Shown here piece by piece: positions 1 to 6,435 of a stretch of 39,433 nucleotides of DNA. A model generated the notes under the pieces. It was not told the DNA's origin, did not search any database, and saw nothing but the letters and a program-made list of their open reading frames with translations. Within the stretch, counting starts at the first letter, position 1. Every line of letters begins with the position of its first letter. This DNA comes from Alphaproteobacteria bacterium (GTDB lineage: Bacteria > Pseudomonadota > Alphaproteobacteria > CAAHEQ01 > UBA3637). Location: contig SUUS01000010.1 of the NCBI GenBank assembly GCA_015062395.1, forward strand, positions 1-39,433. Direction: 5' to 3'. The translations under genes were made by a program, and so were the position numbers.

Positions 1-2
1 CT

Positions 3-1382
3 CCAGAACATGCTGCATGCTATATGTGTTCCAACTACAGATGGAATTATATGTGTGGTGGTTATTGCCAAAAATGCACTGAAACGGGGTGTGAAATAGA
101 TTATACTCAAGAAGGATGTTCTTCTTCATCCAGTTCTTCTGGCTCTTCGGGTTCCAGTGGTAGTTCGGGGTCTTCTGGTAGTTCGTCTTCCTCTAGTTCT
201 GGTTCATCTTCTTCCAGCTCAGGCTCTTCAAGCTCGAGTAGTAGTAGCTCCTCTTCTTCAAGTAGTTCTTCTTCAAGTTCTAGTAGCTCAAGTTCATCCT
301 CGAGTTCGTCGTCGAGCAGTAGTAGTTCTTCAAGCAGTTCTTCGTCCAGCTCAAGTAGTTCATCCAGCTCCTCAAGTTCCAGTTCTTCTTCTTCGAGTTC
401 GAGCAGTAGTAGTTCCAGTAGCTCGTCTTCAAGCTCTAGCTCATCTTCGAGTTCATCAAGTAGCAGTTCTAGCTCTTCAAGCTCTAGCTCCAGTAGTTCC
501 TCTTCTAGCAGTAGCTCTTCGAGTAGTTCTTCAAGCAGTAGTAGTAGTTCGTCTAGCTCGTCATCTTCGTCGAGTTCCTCAAGTTCCAGCAGTTCGAGTT
601 CTTCGAGCTCATCTAGCTCGTCTTCGAGTTCATCATCTTCCTCGAGCTCAAGTAGTTCTTCATCATCCAGTTCGAGTTCTTCGTCAAGTTCGAGTAGTAG
701 TAGTTCTTCAAGTAGTAGTTCTTCTAGTTCTAGCTCATCAAGTTCAAGCTCCTCGTCTTCAAGTTCTTCTTCGAGCTCTTCAAGTAGTAGCAGTAGCTCT
801 TCGTCCTCGAGTTCAAGTAGTTCTAGTTCTGGAGGAGAAAATCCTTGTCCTAAAGGAGAACAGCTTTACACCTATCAAGGAGAAGATATATGTTGTACAA
901 ATGATCCAAACACAAGTCCATATTTTACTTTTACAGGGCTTCCTTCAGAAGGATATGTTTGTTGTAAAGCAAATAAACCTGTTTATCATATTTCAGGATG
1001 TATGGAGCATTCTCCTACATCAAAGGAATGTTTTTATGCTTGTTTTGAGGGAAAACCAGAGCTGACATATGTGGTAGATACACCTTATAATTATTCGTAC
1101 TCTTATTGTCCAAATGGTTATGGCTCTTGGTATAGTAAAATGGCTCTAGATATAGTGGATGTTGAAGATAAAGTACAAGGTTGTCCTGATTCTCGTATCG
1201 ACTGTTGGAGAGATTGCAAAGAAATATATTGCACAGAAGCAACGAGTGTGGGTAATGAACCTATTAAGGTTTGTTGTGAAGGTGGGTCTCCTATCGCTAC
1301 ATCGTTATCATGGTCCTGTACGCTTCCTTGTCGAAAATTCACTTGTACCGTGACAGAGTGGAATCCAAATGCGGGATTCTAA
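3..1382 (+). CDS. Cys-rich poly-serine protein, 5' truncated by window edge
   Basis: I do not recognise the family. The reading frame is open to the window edge, and the first in-frame ATG (24) has no ribosome binding site, so the true start is probably upstream. The visible 459 residues have three parts. A short Cys-rich segment comes first. It is followed by a Ser tract coded by 120-830 (237 codons, interrupted only by a few Gly near its start). A Cys-rich C-terminal domain of about 180 residues follows, with many paired cysteines and Tyr/Gly. All six Ser codons are mixed, so the tract is kept at the protein level and is not a simple DNA repeat. The Cys content suggests a disulfide-bonded extracytoplasmic protein with the Ser tract as a flexible or glycosylated linker (inference). 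A bidirectional terminator follows. Confidence 0.85.
   Translation, partial: PEHAACYMCSNYRWNYMCGGYCQKCTETGCEIDYTQEGCSSSSSSSGSSGSSGSSGSSGSSSSSSSGSSSSSSGSSSSSSSSSSSSSSSSSSSSSSSSSSSSSSSSSSSSSSSSSSSSSSSSSSSSSSSSSSSSSSSSSSSSSSSSSSSSSSSSSSSSSSSSSSSSSSSSSSSSSSSSSSSSSSSSSSSSSSSSSSSSSSSSSSSSSSSSSSSSSSSSSSSSSSSSSSSSSSSSSSSSSSSSSSSSSSSSSSSSSSSSSSSSSSSSSSSSSSSSSSGGENPCPKGEQLYTYQGEDICCTNDPNTSPYFTFTGLPSEGYVCCKANKPVYHISGCMEHSPTSKECFYACFEGKPELTYVVDTPYNYSYSYCPNGYGSWYSKMALDIVDVEDKVQGCPDSRIDCWRDCKEIYCTEATSVGNEPIKVCCEGGSPIATSLSWSCTLPCRKFTCTVTEWNPNAGF
120..830 (+). repeat. Poly-serine coding tract with mixed TCN/AGY codons
   Basis: 237 consecutive codons are Ser apart from a few Gly at the N-terminal end (a GSS-like periodic start that decays into pure Ser). 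TCT, TCC, TCA, TCG, AGT and AGC are all used, in irregular order. TCN and AGY codons cannot interconvert by a single synonymous change, so their intermixing points to selection for Ser. Short AGT runs of up to four codons occur but no long perfect microsatellite. Confidence 0.95.
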
Positions 1383-1443
1383 TAGGTTTAATTGTATATG
1401 GGTTTTCCTGTTGTCGCTAGGTAAGTAATTTTATATCGCATAT

Positions 1444-1475
1444 AAAAAAAGGAGCCTAAAAAGCTCCTTTTTCTT
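1444..1475. terminator. Bidirectional Rho-independent terminator
   Basis: An A-rich run, GGAGC, a short A-rich loop, GCTCC and TTTTT form a stem with T tails on both strands. It can end both the poly-Ser gene (plus) and the small Ser/Lys gene (minus), which converge here. Confidence 0.85.
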
Positions 1476-1484
1476 TTGTTTTTT

Positions 1485-1685
1485 TTACAAGCTTGACTTT
1501 CCAGATTTAAATGCTTGCAAAATTTGAATAGAACTTGTTTCCTTTTTAGGTTTAGAAGATGAGGATTCTTTTTTCGCTGAAGAGATACTTACCTTTCCAG
1601 ATTTACTTAATAATGTAGAAAAACGATTATTCGTTGAAAAAACGATTTCTTTACTCAAAAAACTTTCTAAATTTGAAGAACCCAT
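1485..1685 (-). CDS. Small Ser/Lys-rich hypothetical protein (66 aa)
   Basis: Family not recognised. The ATG at 1685 is chosen over an upstream TTG because a strong ribosome binding site (CAGGAG, 6 nt spacing) sits just before it. The N-terminal half looks foldable (LESFLSKEIVF); the C-terminal half is Ser/Lys-rich low complexity (KKESSSSKPKKETSS). There is no signal peptide. It lies between the rpmE terminator and the bidirectional terminator, so it probably depends on read-through from rpmE or on a promoter within the rpmE 3' region. The clean start signal and defined terminator support a real gene, but there is no homology evidence. Confidence 0.6.
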   Translation of the reverse strand: MGSSNLESFLSKEIVFSTNNRFSTLLSKSGKVSISSAKKESSSSKPKKETSSIQILQAFKSGKSSL

Positions 1686-1705
1686 TATAAACTCCTGCAA
1701 TTGTC

Positions 1706-1736
1706 AAAAAAAACGTCTGCAACAAATGCAGACGCC
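1706..1736 (-). terminator. rpmE terminator
   Basis: On the minus strand GGCGTCTGC, loop ATTTGTT, GCAGACG and a run of eight T follow the rpmE stop codon: a canonical intrinsic terminator. Confidence 0.9.
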
Positions 1737-1743
1737 TTTGTAT

Positions 1744-1968
1744 TTAATTCTTTGTTGTGAAACCAGCAAAACGTTTTTGGAACTTCGATACTTGTCCTGC
1801 TGAATCAACCAAACGACGAACACCCGTCCAAGCCGGATGTGTCAATGGATCAATGTCCAAACGAATGGTATCACCTGCTTTACCAGCAGTTGTTTTTGTT
1901 GTAATTTTTTCGCCATTCGTCATGACTACTGTCACTTCGTGGTAATCTGGATGAATGTCTTTTTTCAT
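1744..1968 (-). CDS. rpmE: 50S ribosomal protein bL31
   Basis: Ribosomal protein bL31, 74 aa, a component of the large subunit at the inter-subunit bridge region. It begins [15 protein letters not shown] and has the conserved HPAWTG segment and a C-terminal FQKRFAGF, as in alphaproteobacterial L31. It lacks the CxxC pairs of the zinc-binding form, so it is the Zn-independent type usual in this class; no Cys is present. The ATG is preceded by AAGGAG with 7 nt spacing. It has its own promoter (2001-2029) and terminator, so it is mainly a single-gene unit. Confidence 0.97.
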   Translation of the reverse strand: MKKDIHPDYHEVTVVMTNGEKITTKTTAGKAGDTIRLDIDPLTHPAWTGVRRLVDSAGQVSKFQKRFAGFTTKN

Positions 1969-2000
1969 TTTTATACTCCTTCAAAACTTGAACGAAACAC

Positions 2001-2029
2001 TTTATACACTATTTTTTAGTAAAATGCAA
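2001..2029 (-). promoter_or_regulatory. rpmE promoter
   Basis: Reading on the minus strand: TTGCAT (2029-2024), exactly 17 nt, TATAAA (2006-2001), about 30 nt upstream of the rpmE start. The gpsA promoter uses the same TTGCAT -35. Confidence 0.75.
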
Positions 2030-2047
2030 GTGTTTTTTCTTAAAAAA

Positions 2048-2551
2048 TTAATAACTATTTCCAAAATTGGATGATGCATTGCCCAGTCCAACTTGGGATG
2101 TGTTTAAATAAACTTCCACACGATTCGGATTTTTAACAGGCGATGGACGATGTTCTATGTGGAAAACGGCTTCTCCTGCATTAAAATCAGCCAATGCTTG
2201 CGCTACGGTTGAAGCTCTTTCTTTTGCCAATGCATCATCGATATTGGGCGCAGTAAATGATACGATTGAATAAAATCTGTTTCTTGAACGACTTAAGCGT
2301 TTGCCTAAACGGACGATTTTTTCTTGCTGATCTTTTCTGATGCCAGAAGAACCTTTGTTAAAATATATCGTGACATATGAACGTTCTGATGATTTTGCCG
2401 TCGCTGTTGTTGCTGTTGTTGCACTGGTCGTTTGCGTTTGAACAGGCATGCCTGCATATGGTAAAAAAGGTATCTTTTTCGTTTTTTGTTGAGCAAGTGC
2501 ACCTGTAGAAATGGATGCGCAAATTAAAGCTAAAATCATAAGTTTTTTCAT
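2048..2551 (-). CDS. Exported OmpA-like domain protein (167 aa)
   Basis: The N-terminus is a typical Sec signal peptide (MKKLMILALICASISTGALAQ, predicted cleavage near residue 20). A Thr/Ala-rich linker (residues about 36-55) follows. The C-terminal part (about 58-152) resembles a divergent OmpA-like peptidoglycan-binding domain: a beta strand TIYFNKGSSGI, a helix, a strand, then a helix ALAKERASTVAQAL and a terminal NRVEVYL strand. The usual TD..G and Asp/Arg peptidoglycan-contact residues are not all obvious, so binding is uncertain. AAGGAGG lies 6 nt before the ATG. The gene follows suhB by 13 nt, so it is probably the last gene of the efp operon. It likely acts in the periplasm. Confidence 0.8.
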   Translation of the reverse strand: MKKLMILALICASISTGALAQQKTKKIPFLPYAGMPVQTQTTSATTATTATAKSSERSYVTIYFNKGSSGIRKDQQEKIVRLGKRLSRSRNRFYSIVSFTAPNIDDALAKERASTVAQALADFNAGEAVFHIEHRPSPVKNPNRVEVYLNTSQVGLGNASSNFGNSY

Positions 2552-2564
2552 GTCATCCTCCTTT

Positions 2565-3431
2565 TTATTTCATTGCTTTTTGCATTTTGGGAAATAATGT
2601 CAGATTTGTCGCTAAAACAATATCAGCATCAGCCAAATCATGTAAAGCTGTTTTTCCCGATAAAGTTGCGATGCGTCCACCAGCTTCTTTGATGAATAAC
2701 GCTGCTGTAGCTATATCCCAGATGGGGGGCTTTGTTAATAAAACTGCATCCAATTGACCACTGGCAACTGCAGCTAATTCCAAAGAACTGGAACCAAAGT
2801 GTCTGAATGACCCAATTTTGGATTCCAACTTTTCACAAATGCCAACTTCTTTATTATTCAAGCCAATTAATGCAGATTTTAAATCTGTTCTGCCACTGAT
2901 TCGCATCCGTTTATTTCCTGTCGCAGTCATCATGAAAAATCCTTGCCCTTTTTCTGCATAGTACAGTTCATTAGTGACTGGGTTAAATAAAACGGCAGCA
3001 ATAATTTCATCCAAATGCTTTAATGCCAAAGATATGGCAAAATATGGAAATGCATGAATGAAGTTTGTTGTACCATCTATTGGATCAATAATCCAAGTAT
3101 AAGGCGATTCGTTTTTTGCTTCTATTTTTCCACATTCTTCTGAAATAACAGCGTAATCTGGACGAGCTTGTTGCAATAATTCAATTAATAAACGCTCTGT
3201 TTTTATGTCAGCATCGGATACGAAATCTCCTGCGCCTTTATCACGAACCTGTAATTGTCCCACTTCCCCAAAATCACGAAGCAAAGAACGTCCTGCTTTT
3301 TGAACGGATGAAACCATTACATTTAATATCGTAGATAAAGACGTTAAGCGTTGACGTTCACGCGTTTCTGCGCGCTCATAACTAGCTCTACGTCTTTCTG
3401 CTAAAGAAATTTTTCCACGAAGTTCTGCCAT
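2565..3431 (-). CDS. suhB: Inositol monophosphatase family protein (SuhB-like)
   Basis: Mg-dependent phosphatase of the inositol monophosphatase family, 288 aa. Visible motifs: DFVSDADIKTE, the metal-binding ISEE (residues about 97-100), the signature WIIDPIDGTTNF (112-123), and the C-terminal WDIATAALFIKEAGG, giving the Glu, Asp and Asp ligands. The start overlaps the efp stop by one base (TAATG), indicating translational coupling. About 35 charged N-terminal residues precede the usual family start (near NVMVSSVQKAGR), so an internal start is possible, but the coupled ATG is favoured. The efp-suhB pair recurs in Alphaproteobacteria. In vivo the substrate could be inositol phosphate or a related sugar phosphate, and SuhB also has a role in rRNA transcription in E. 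coli; neither can be decided here. Confidence 0.93.
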   Translation of the reverse strand: MAELRGKISLAERRRASYERAETRERQRLTSLSTILNVMVSSVQKAGRSLLRDFGEVGQLQVRDKGAGDFVSDADIKTERLLIELLQQARPDYAVISEECGKIEAKNESPYTWIIDPIDGTTNFIHAFPYFAISLALKHLDEIIAAVLFNPVTNELYYAEKGQGFFMMTATGNKRMRISGRTDLKSALIGLNNKEVGICEKLESKIGSFRHFGSSSLELAAVASGQLDAVLLTKPPIWDIATAALFIKEAGGRIATLSGKTALHDLADADIVLATNLTLFPKMQKAMK

Positions 3432-3994
3432 TATTTTGCTCTTTCTACGTAGGAATTGTCTTCTGTTGAAACAACAATTTTTTCACCAACTGTGACAAAT
3501 GGAGGAATAGTTGTTCTGATTCCATTTTCCAAAATAGCTGGTTTATAAGATGTTGTTGCTGTTTGATTTTTGATGCTTGGTTCTGTTTCTGCAACAGTTA
3601 AAACAACTTGAGGTGGTAAGTTAACAGAAATAGGCTTTCCTTCGATGAAGTTAACAGTCACTTCCATGTTGTCTTGTAAATACAATGCAGCTTCGCCCAT
3701 TAAATCTTCTGGAATTTCGAATTGATCGTAATTTTCAGAGTTCATGAAAATCAAATTAGTGCCTTCTTTGTACAAATAAGTGCAATCAAATTCTTCACTC
3801 ATCAATTTTTCAACAGTGTCAGCTGTCCTCCAACGTTCTTGTGTTTTAATACCGTTGTTAACATCGCGCATTTCAACTTGAATAAATGCGCCCCCTTTTC
3901 CTGGTTGAATAATATTTATTTTTGTGACAGAATACTGTTTACCATTGTGGTCTAAAACCCAACCTGGTCTGATTTGATTTGCTTGTGCTTTCAT
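3431..3994 (-). CDS. efp: Translation elongation factor P
   Basis: EF-P, 187 aa, rescues ribosomes stalled on polyproline. The KOW-like N-domain carries the modification loop PGKGGAF with Lys33 at its tip, matching the PGKGQAF loop that EpmA modifies in E. coli. Two OB domains follow, with the family signature near TVNFIEGKPISVNLPPQVVLTV and GEKIVVSTEDNSYVERAK at the end. An AGAGG ribosome binding site precedes the ATG. It heads an efp-suhB-OmpA-like operon and is divergent from epmA, its own modifying enzyme, 72 bp away. Confidence 0.97.
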   Translation of the reverse strand: MKAQANQIRPGWVLDHNGKQYSVTKINIIQPGKGGAFIQVEMRDVNNGIKTQERWRTADTVEKLMSEEFDCTYLYKEGTNLIFMNSENYDQFEIPEDLMGEAALYLQDNMEVTVNFIEGKPISVNLPPQVVLTVAETEPSIKNQTATTSYKPAILENGIRTTIPPFVTVGEKIVVSTEDNSYVERAK

Positions 3995-4002
3995 TTTATA
4001 AT
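3974..4002 (+). promoter_or_regulatory. epmA promoter overlapping efp start codon
   Basis: Plus strand TTGATT (3974-3979), 17 nt, TATAAT (3997-4002). It covers the efp start codon (3992-3994). Its transcription start (about 4009) lies inside the efp leader, so the 5' ends of the two transcripts would overlap. Confidence 0.6.
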
Positions 4003-4029
4003 ACCTCTATAGTTATAAATTCGAAAAGG

Positions 4030-4058
4030 AATATACCATAAATTAAATTAAAAGGCAA
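4030..4058 (-). promoter_or_regulatory. efp promoter
   Basis: Minus strand TTGCCT (4058-4053), 17 nt, TATATT (4035-4030), with an upstream TGG giving an extended -10. Expected transcription start is near 4023. Confidence 0.7.
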
Positions 4059-4066
4059 TAGATAAG

Positions 4067-5125
4067 ATGATGAAAAATAAAGAAAATAAATGGTGGCAAC
4101 CAGAAAATTATATGAAAAATGCAGATAAGCGAATCGCACGTATGTGTGTTTTAAAAGAGATTCGACATTTTTTTGAAGCTGAAGGATTCGCAGAAGTCGA
4201 TACACCAGCCTTGCAGGTTTGTCCTGGAATGGAGGTTCATTTAAGAGCTTTTTCAACTCAATTGGATTCGCCGTTGGGAGAAACTTCTGTCGTGCGGCAT
4301 TTACATACATCCCCTGAATTGTCGATGAAAAAGTTATTAGTTGCAGGATTGCCTAAAATTTATCAGCTGTGTCATTGCTTTCGAAATGAAGCTATTGGGC
4401 AAACGCATTTACCAGAGTTTACAATGTTAGAGTGGTATCGTAAGTCAACAGATTACACAGCTATGATGGAAGATACCGAACGATTGGTTAAAAGTTGTAC
4501 CAGAGTTTGTCAAGCTGAAGTGCTGCGATTTAAAGATATTACTTGTAATCCGTTTCAGGAATGGGAACGATTGACGGTTGCTCAAGCCTTTTTTAAATAT
4601 GCAGGTATTGATTTGATGGCAACATTAGATGAAAATCCTTGTGTCTTACCAGAACCAGATAAATTGCGTTATGAAGCTCAAGCTAAAGGTATTTGGTGTG
4701 GGCCTCAAGATAATTGGGAAGATATATTCTTTCGAATTATGATGGAAAAAATCGAACCATATTTAGGTCATAATGTTCCTACTATTTTATGTGATTATCC
4801 AACTTGTTTGGGGGCTTTGGCGCGTCAAAAACCATCAGATGCAAGGGTTTGTGAACGATTCGAAGCTTATATTTGTGGAGTGGAGTTATGTAATGCTTTT
4901 TCTGAATTAACTGATGTCGAAGAACAACGCCGTCGATTCGAAGCAGACAGTGCAATGAAAAAACAATTATACGGATATACTTACCCTATTGATGAAGATT
5001 TTTTGGAAGCCCTTTCTTTTGGAATGCCAGAGTCTTCTGGTAATGCTTTGGGTGTTGACAGATTGATAATGTTGATAACGGGAGCTGAAGATATTACAGA
5101 AACGTGTTGGGTTCCTGAAATTTAG
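4067..5125 (+). CDS. epmA: EF-P--(R)-beta-lysine ligase EpmA (PoxA/GenX)
   Basis: EpmA attaches (R)-beta-lysine to the loop Lys of EF-P. It is a class II aminoacyl-tRNA synthetase core of 352 aa without the anticodon-binding domain of LysRS. Motif 2 is visible as CFRNEAIGQTHLPEFTMLEWY and motif 3 as SGNALGVDRLIMLI; the ALG in place of the LysRS GLG/GIG is typical of EpmA. Two ATG codons are adjacent (4067, 4070); either could be used, with AAGG upstream. The divergent placement next to efp strongly supports function. EpmB (lysine 2,3-aminomutase), needed to make the beta-lysine, is not in this window. Confidence 0.95.
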   Translation: MMKNKENKWWQPENYMKNADKRIARMCVLKEIRHFFEAEGFAEVDTPALQVCPGMEVHLRAFSTQLDSPLGETSVVRHLHTSPELSMKKLLVAGLPKIYQLCHCFRNEAIGQTHLPEFTMLEWYRKSTDYTAMMEDTERLVKSCTRVCQAEVLRFKDITCNPFQEWERLTVAQAFFKYAGIDLMATLDENPCVLPEPDKLRYEAQAKGIWCGPQDNWEDIFFRIMMEKIEPYLGHNVPTILCDYPTCLGALARQKPSDARVCERFEAYICGVELCNAFSELTDVEEQRRRFEADSAMKKQLYGYTYPIDEDFLEALSFGMPESSGNALGVDRLIMLITGAEDITETCWVPEI

Positions 5126-5128
5126 AAT

Positions 5129-5156
5129 AAAAGCCCTGAAAACAGGGCTTTTTTTC
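5129..5156. terminator. Bidirectional terminator between epmA and the hydrolase
   Basis: AAAAGCCCTG, loop AAAA, CAGGGCTTTT, extended by T on the plus side and by T (A run) on the minus side. It separates two convergent genes and touches the hydrolase stop codon. Confidence 0.9.
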
Positions 5157-5859
5157 ATTTCGGTGTATCTGTATTTGCGTTTGATGAGCGTTTTTTACGC
5201 TTGATAACGCGTTTTTTGGGAATAAGCAACGGAGGAACATTTTCCTGCAATGCATCAAAGACATTTTTTAACTGGTTTGTATATAAGTGATCTGCATCTT
5301 CCAGCATGACATATTTTACTTGTACTTTTTTAAATGTATCCAATTTTTCTGCTAACATTGCCACTGCAGGTTCGGAAACAATCGTATCAGCGCCACCTTG
5401 AATGATAATGCCAGAGGCTGGGCAAGGCGAAAGATATGAAAAATCACAAACATCTGCAGGAGGGGACATAGCAACAAATCCATTAATATCTGGCCGACGC
5501 ATCAGAACAGATAAACCGACCAAAGCTCCATAAGAATAACCAGCAATCCATGTATGTGATGCTTCTGGATTCATGCTTTTCAACCATTCTAATGCAGTCA
5601 GAGTATCGGATAATTCCACTTCTTCATCAGCTCTGAAAACGCCTTGAGATTTTCCGACACCACGAGAATTAAACCGTAAAACTGAAAAACCTAGCTTTAC
5701 AAAAGCTTGGAACATTGTATAAACGACTTTATTATTCATGGTTCCACCTAATTGTGGATTCGGATGCAAAATCAATGCAATAGGAGCATCTGGTTTTGTT
5801 CCTTGTTGATAAACACCCTCTAATCGACCAGCGTCACCTGTAAAAAAAACTTCTGTCAT
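5155..5859 (-). CDS. Alpha/beta hydrolase (COG2945-like)
   Basis: Serine hydrolase of 234 aa with an alpha/beta fold. The nucleophile elbow is GYSYG (Ser109), the acid is probably Asp158 in GGADTIVS, and the base is His191 in DADHLYT. HPNPQLGGTMNNKVV and RFNSRGVGKSQG are typical of the COG2945 group of predicted hydrolases; the natural substrate is unknown. The start at 5859 (AAAGGA, 7 nt spacing) is chosen over a longer in-frame extension whose translation is hydrophobic AT-rich junk and crosses the tRNA promoter region. The C-terminal tail (KKRVIKRKKRSS) is strongly basic. It is probably cytoplasmic, since no signal peptide is seen. Confidence 0.9.
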   Translation of the reverse strand: MTEVFFTGDAGRLEGVYQQGTKPDAPIALILHPNPQLGGTMNNKVVYTMFQAFVKLGFSVLRFNSRGVGKSQGVFRADEEVELSDTLTALEWLKSMNPEASHTWIAGYSYGALVGLSVLMRRPDINGFVAMSPPADVCDFSYLSPCPASGIIIQGGADTIVSEPAVAMLAEKLDTFKKVQVKYVMLEDADHLYTNQLKNVFDALQENVPPLLIPKKRVIKRKKRSSNANTDTPK

Positions 5860-5956
5860 ACTTAATCCTTTCTGTTGTATATAAGCTATCATAACATGAA
5901 AAGGGGGATAAAAATCAAGAAAAAAATATATTTTTTTATTTTTTTTAAATTTTATG

Positions 5957-5985
5957 TTGACAAGTAAAAGAAAATAGCTTATAAC
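5957..5985 (+). promoter_or_regulatory. tRNA-Met promoter
   Basis: Perfect TTGACA (5957-5962), 17 nt, TATAAC (5980-5985), 12 nt before the tRNA 5' end. Confidence 0.85.
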
Positions 5986-5997
5986 AAGCACTGTTGT

Positions 5998-6074
5998 GGC
6001 AAAGTAGCTCAGTTGGTTAGAGCAGCGGAATCATAATCCGCGTGTCGGGGGTTCGAATCCCTCCTTTGCTACCA
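5998..6074 (+). tRNA. tRNA-Met (CAU), elongator type
   Basis: 77 nt cloverleaf. Acceptor GGCAAAG/CTTTGCT, D arm GCTC...GAGC, anticodon stem GCGGA/TCCGC with loop ATCATAA (anticodon CAT), T arm GGGGG-TTCGAAT-CCCTC with one imperfect pair, discriminator A and encoded CCA. The GGC-type start and the anticodon stem fit alphaproteobacterial elongator tRNA-Met, not the initiator (no CGC start, no GGG/CCC anticodon stem). tRNA-Ile2(CAU) is less likely. An intrinsic terminator follows. Confidence 0.95.
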
Positions 6075-6110
6075 TTTTTTTATGCACTCGAAATTGGGTG
6101 CTTTTTTTAT
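6054..6110 (+). repeat. Direct repeat copy 1: tRNA-Met 3' end plus terminator
   Basis: Begins in the T arm (CGAATCCCTCC), runs through TTTGCTACCA and the terminator hairpin to its T tail. It matches 6270-6327 over its whole length with a handful of differences and one indel. It is part of the intact tRNA gene. Confidence 0.9.
6084..6110 (+). terminator. tRNA-Met terminator (copy 1)
   Basis: GCACTC, loop GAAATT, GGGTGC, then seven T. The stem includes one G-T pair. Confidence 0.85.
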
Positions 6111-6269
6111 TTTTTTATCGTTGGGATTCGAACCCGAAAGGGGATGTGGATTGAAAAACGTCCCGATGGACGATTTTCAAACGCAAATCCAATGATACCT
6201 TATGTTTGAAAGGAAGCGACAGCGACCGTATCAAACATTAGTTTCCATTGTACGAAGGCACGCAAGTGC
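6111..6269. other. Structured non-coding insert between duplicated tRNA 3' ends
   Basis: No open reading frame is visible, and the insert looks more GC-rich than its surroundings. It holds a row of potential stem-loops. These are a T-arm-like GGGATTCGAACCC that overlaps CCC-GAAA-GGG (6134-6143 region), GAAAAACGTCC-CGAT-GGACGATTTTC (6154-6179), long imperfect arms of about 24 nt between 6190 and 6250, and GGCAC-GCAA-GTGCC (6257-6270). Two hairpins have GNRA loops, which suggests a folded RNA. Nature unknown: possibly a non-autonomous integrated element or the scar of a lost island. Confidence 0.6.
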
Positions 6270-6327
6270 CGTATCCCTCCTTTGCTACCATTTTTCTTGT
6301 GCACTCGAGAACGGGTGCTTTTTTTAT
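6270..6327 (+). repeat. Direct repeat copy 2: tRNA-Met 3' end fragment plus terminator
   Basis: CG(T)ATCCCTCC-TTTGCTACCA is followed by a second terminator GCACTCG-AGAA-CGGGTGC and seven T. It lacks the rest of the tRNA, as in an attachment-site duplicate, and its offset from copy 1 is 216 nt. Differences are concentrated in the T run and the hairpin loop. Confidence 0.9.
6301..6325 (+). terminator. Terminator (copy 2)
   Basis: GCACTCG, loop AGAA, CGGGTGC, seven T. It would end any transcript crossing the structured insert and insulates the rubrerythrin promoter. Confidence 0.85.
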
Positions 6328-6346
6328 ATCCATTTTAAAAAAATAC

Positions 6347-6376
6347 TTGACTTTTTTTATCATAAAATTGTATTCT
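6347..6376 (+). promoter_or_regulatory. Rubrerythrin promoter
   Basis: TTGACT (6347-6352), 18 nt, TATTCT (6371-6376), in a T/A-rich region directly after the second terminator. Confidence 0.6.
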
Positions 6377-6435
6377 TTTAGATGAAAGTGAAATGCTTTC
6401 TTAAGAGTAATTTTGATAAAACAGGAGTTATAAAA

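Noticed and set aside
157-1065. Long open frame rich in Val/Leu/Arg in another plus frame over the Ser tract
   Set aside because: It is the frame-shifted reading of Ser codons; composition is absurd for a protein and no ribosome site precedes it.
5860-5991. 44-residue N-terminal extension of the alpha/beta hydrolase
   Set aside because: Hydrophobic AT-rich translation over the tRNA promoter; the start at 5859 has a ribosome site and fits the family.
5998-6074. Initiator tRNA-fMet or tRNA-Ile2(CAU)
   Set aside because: The 5' end is base paired and the anticodon stem is GCGGA/TCCGC, not the GGG/CCC of initiators; the body matches elongator Met better than Ile2.
5998-6327. Group I intron or split tRNA as explanation of the repeated tRNA 3' end
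   Set aside because: The first tRNA copy is complete and folds normally, and the repeat lies after its terminator rather than inside the anticodon arm.
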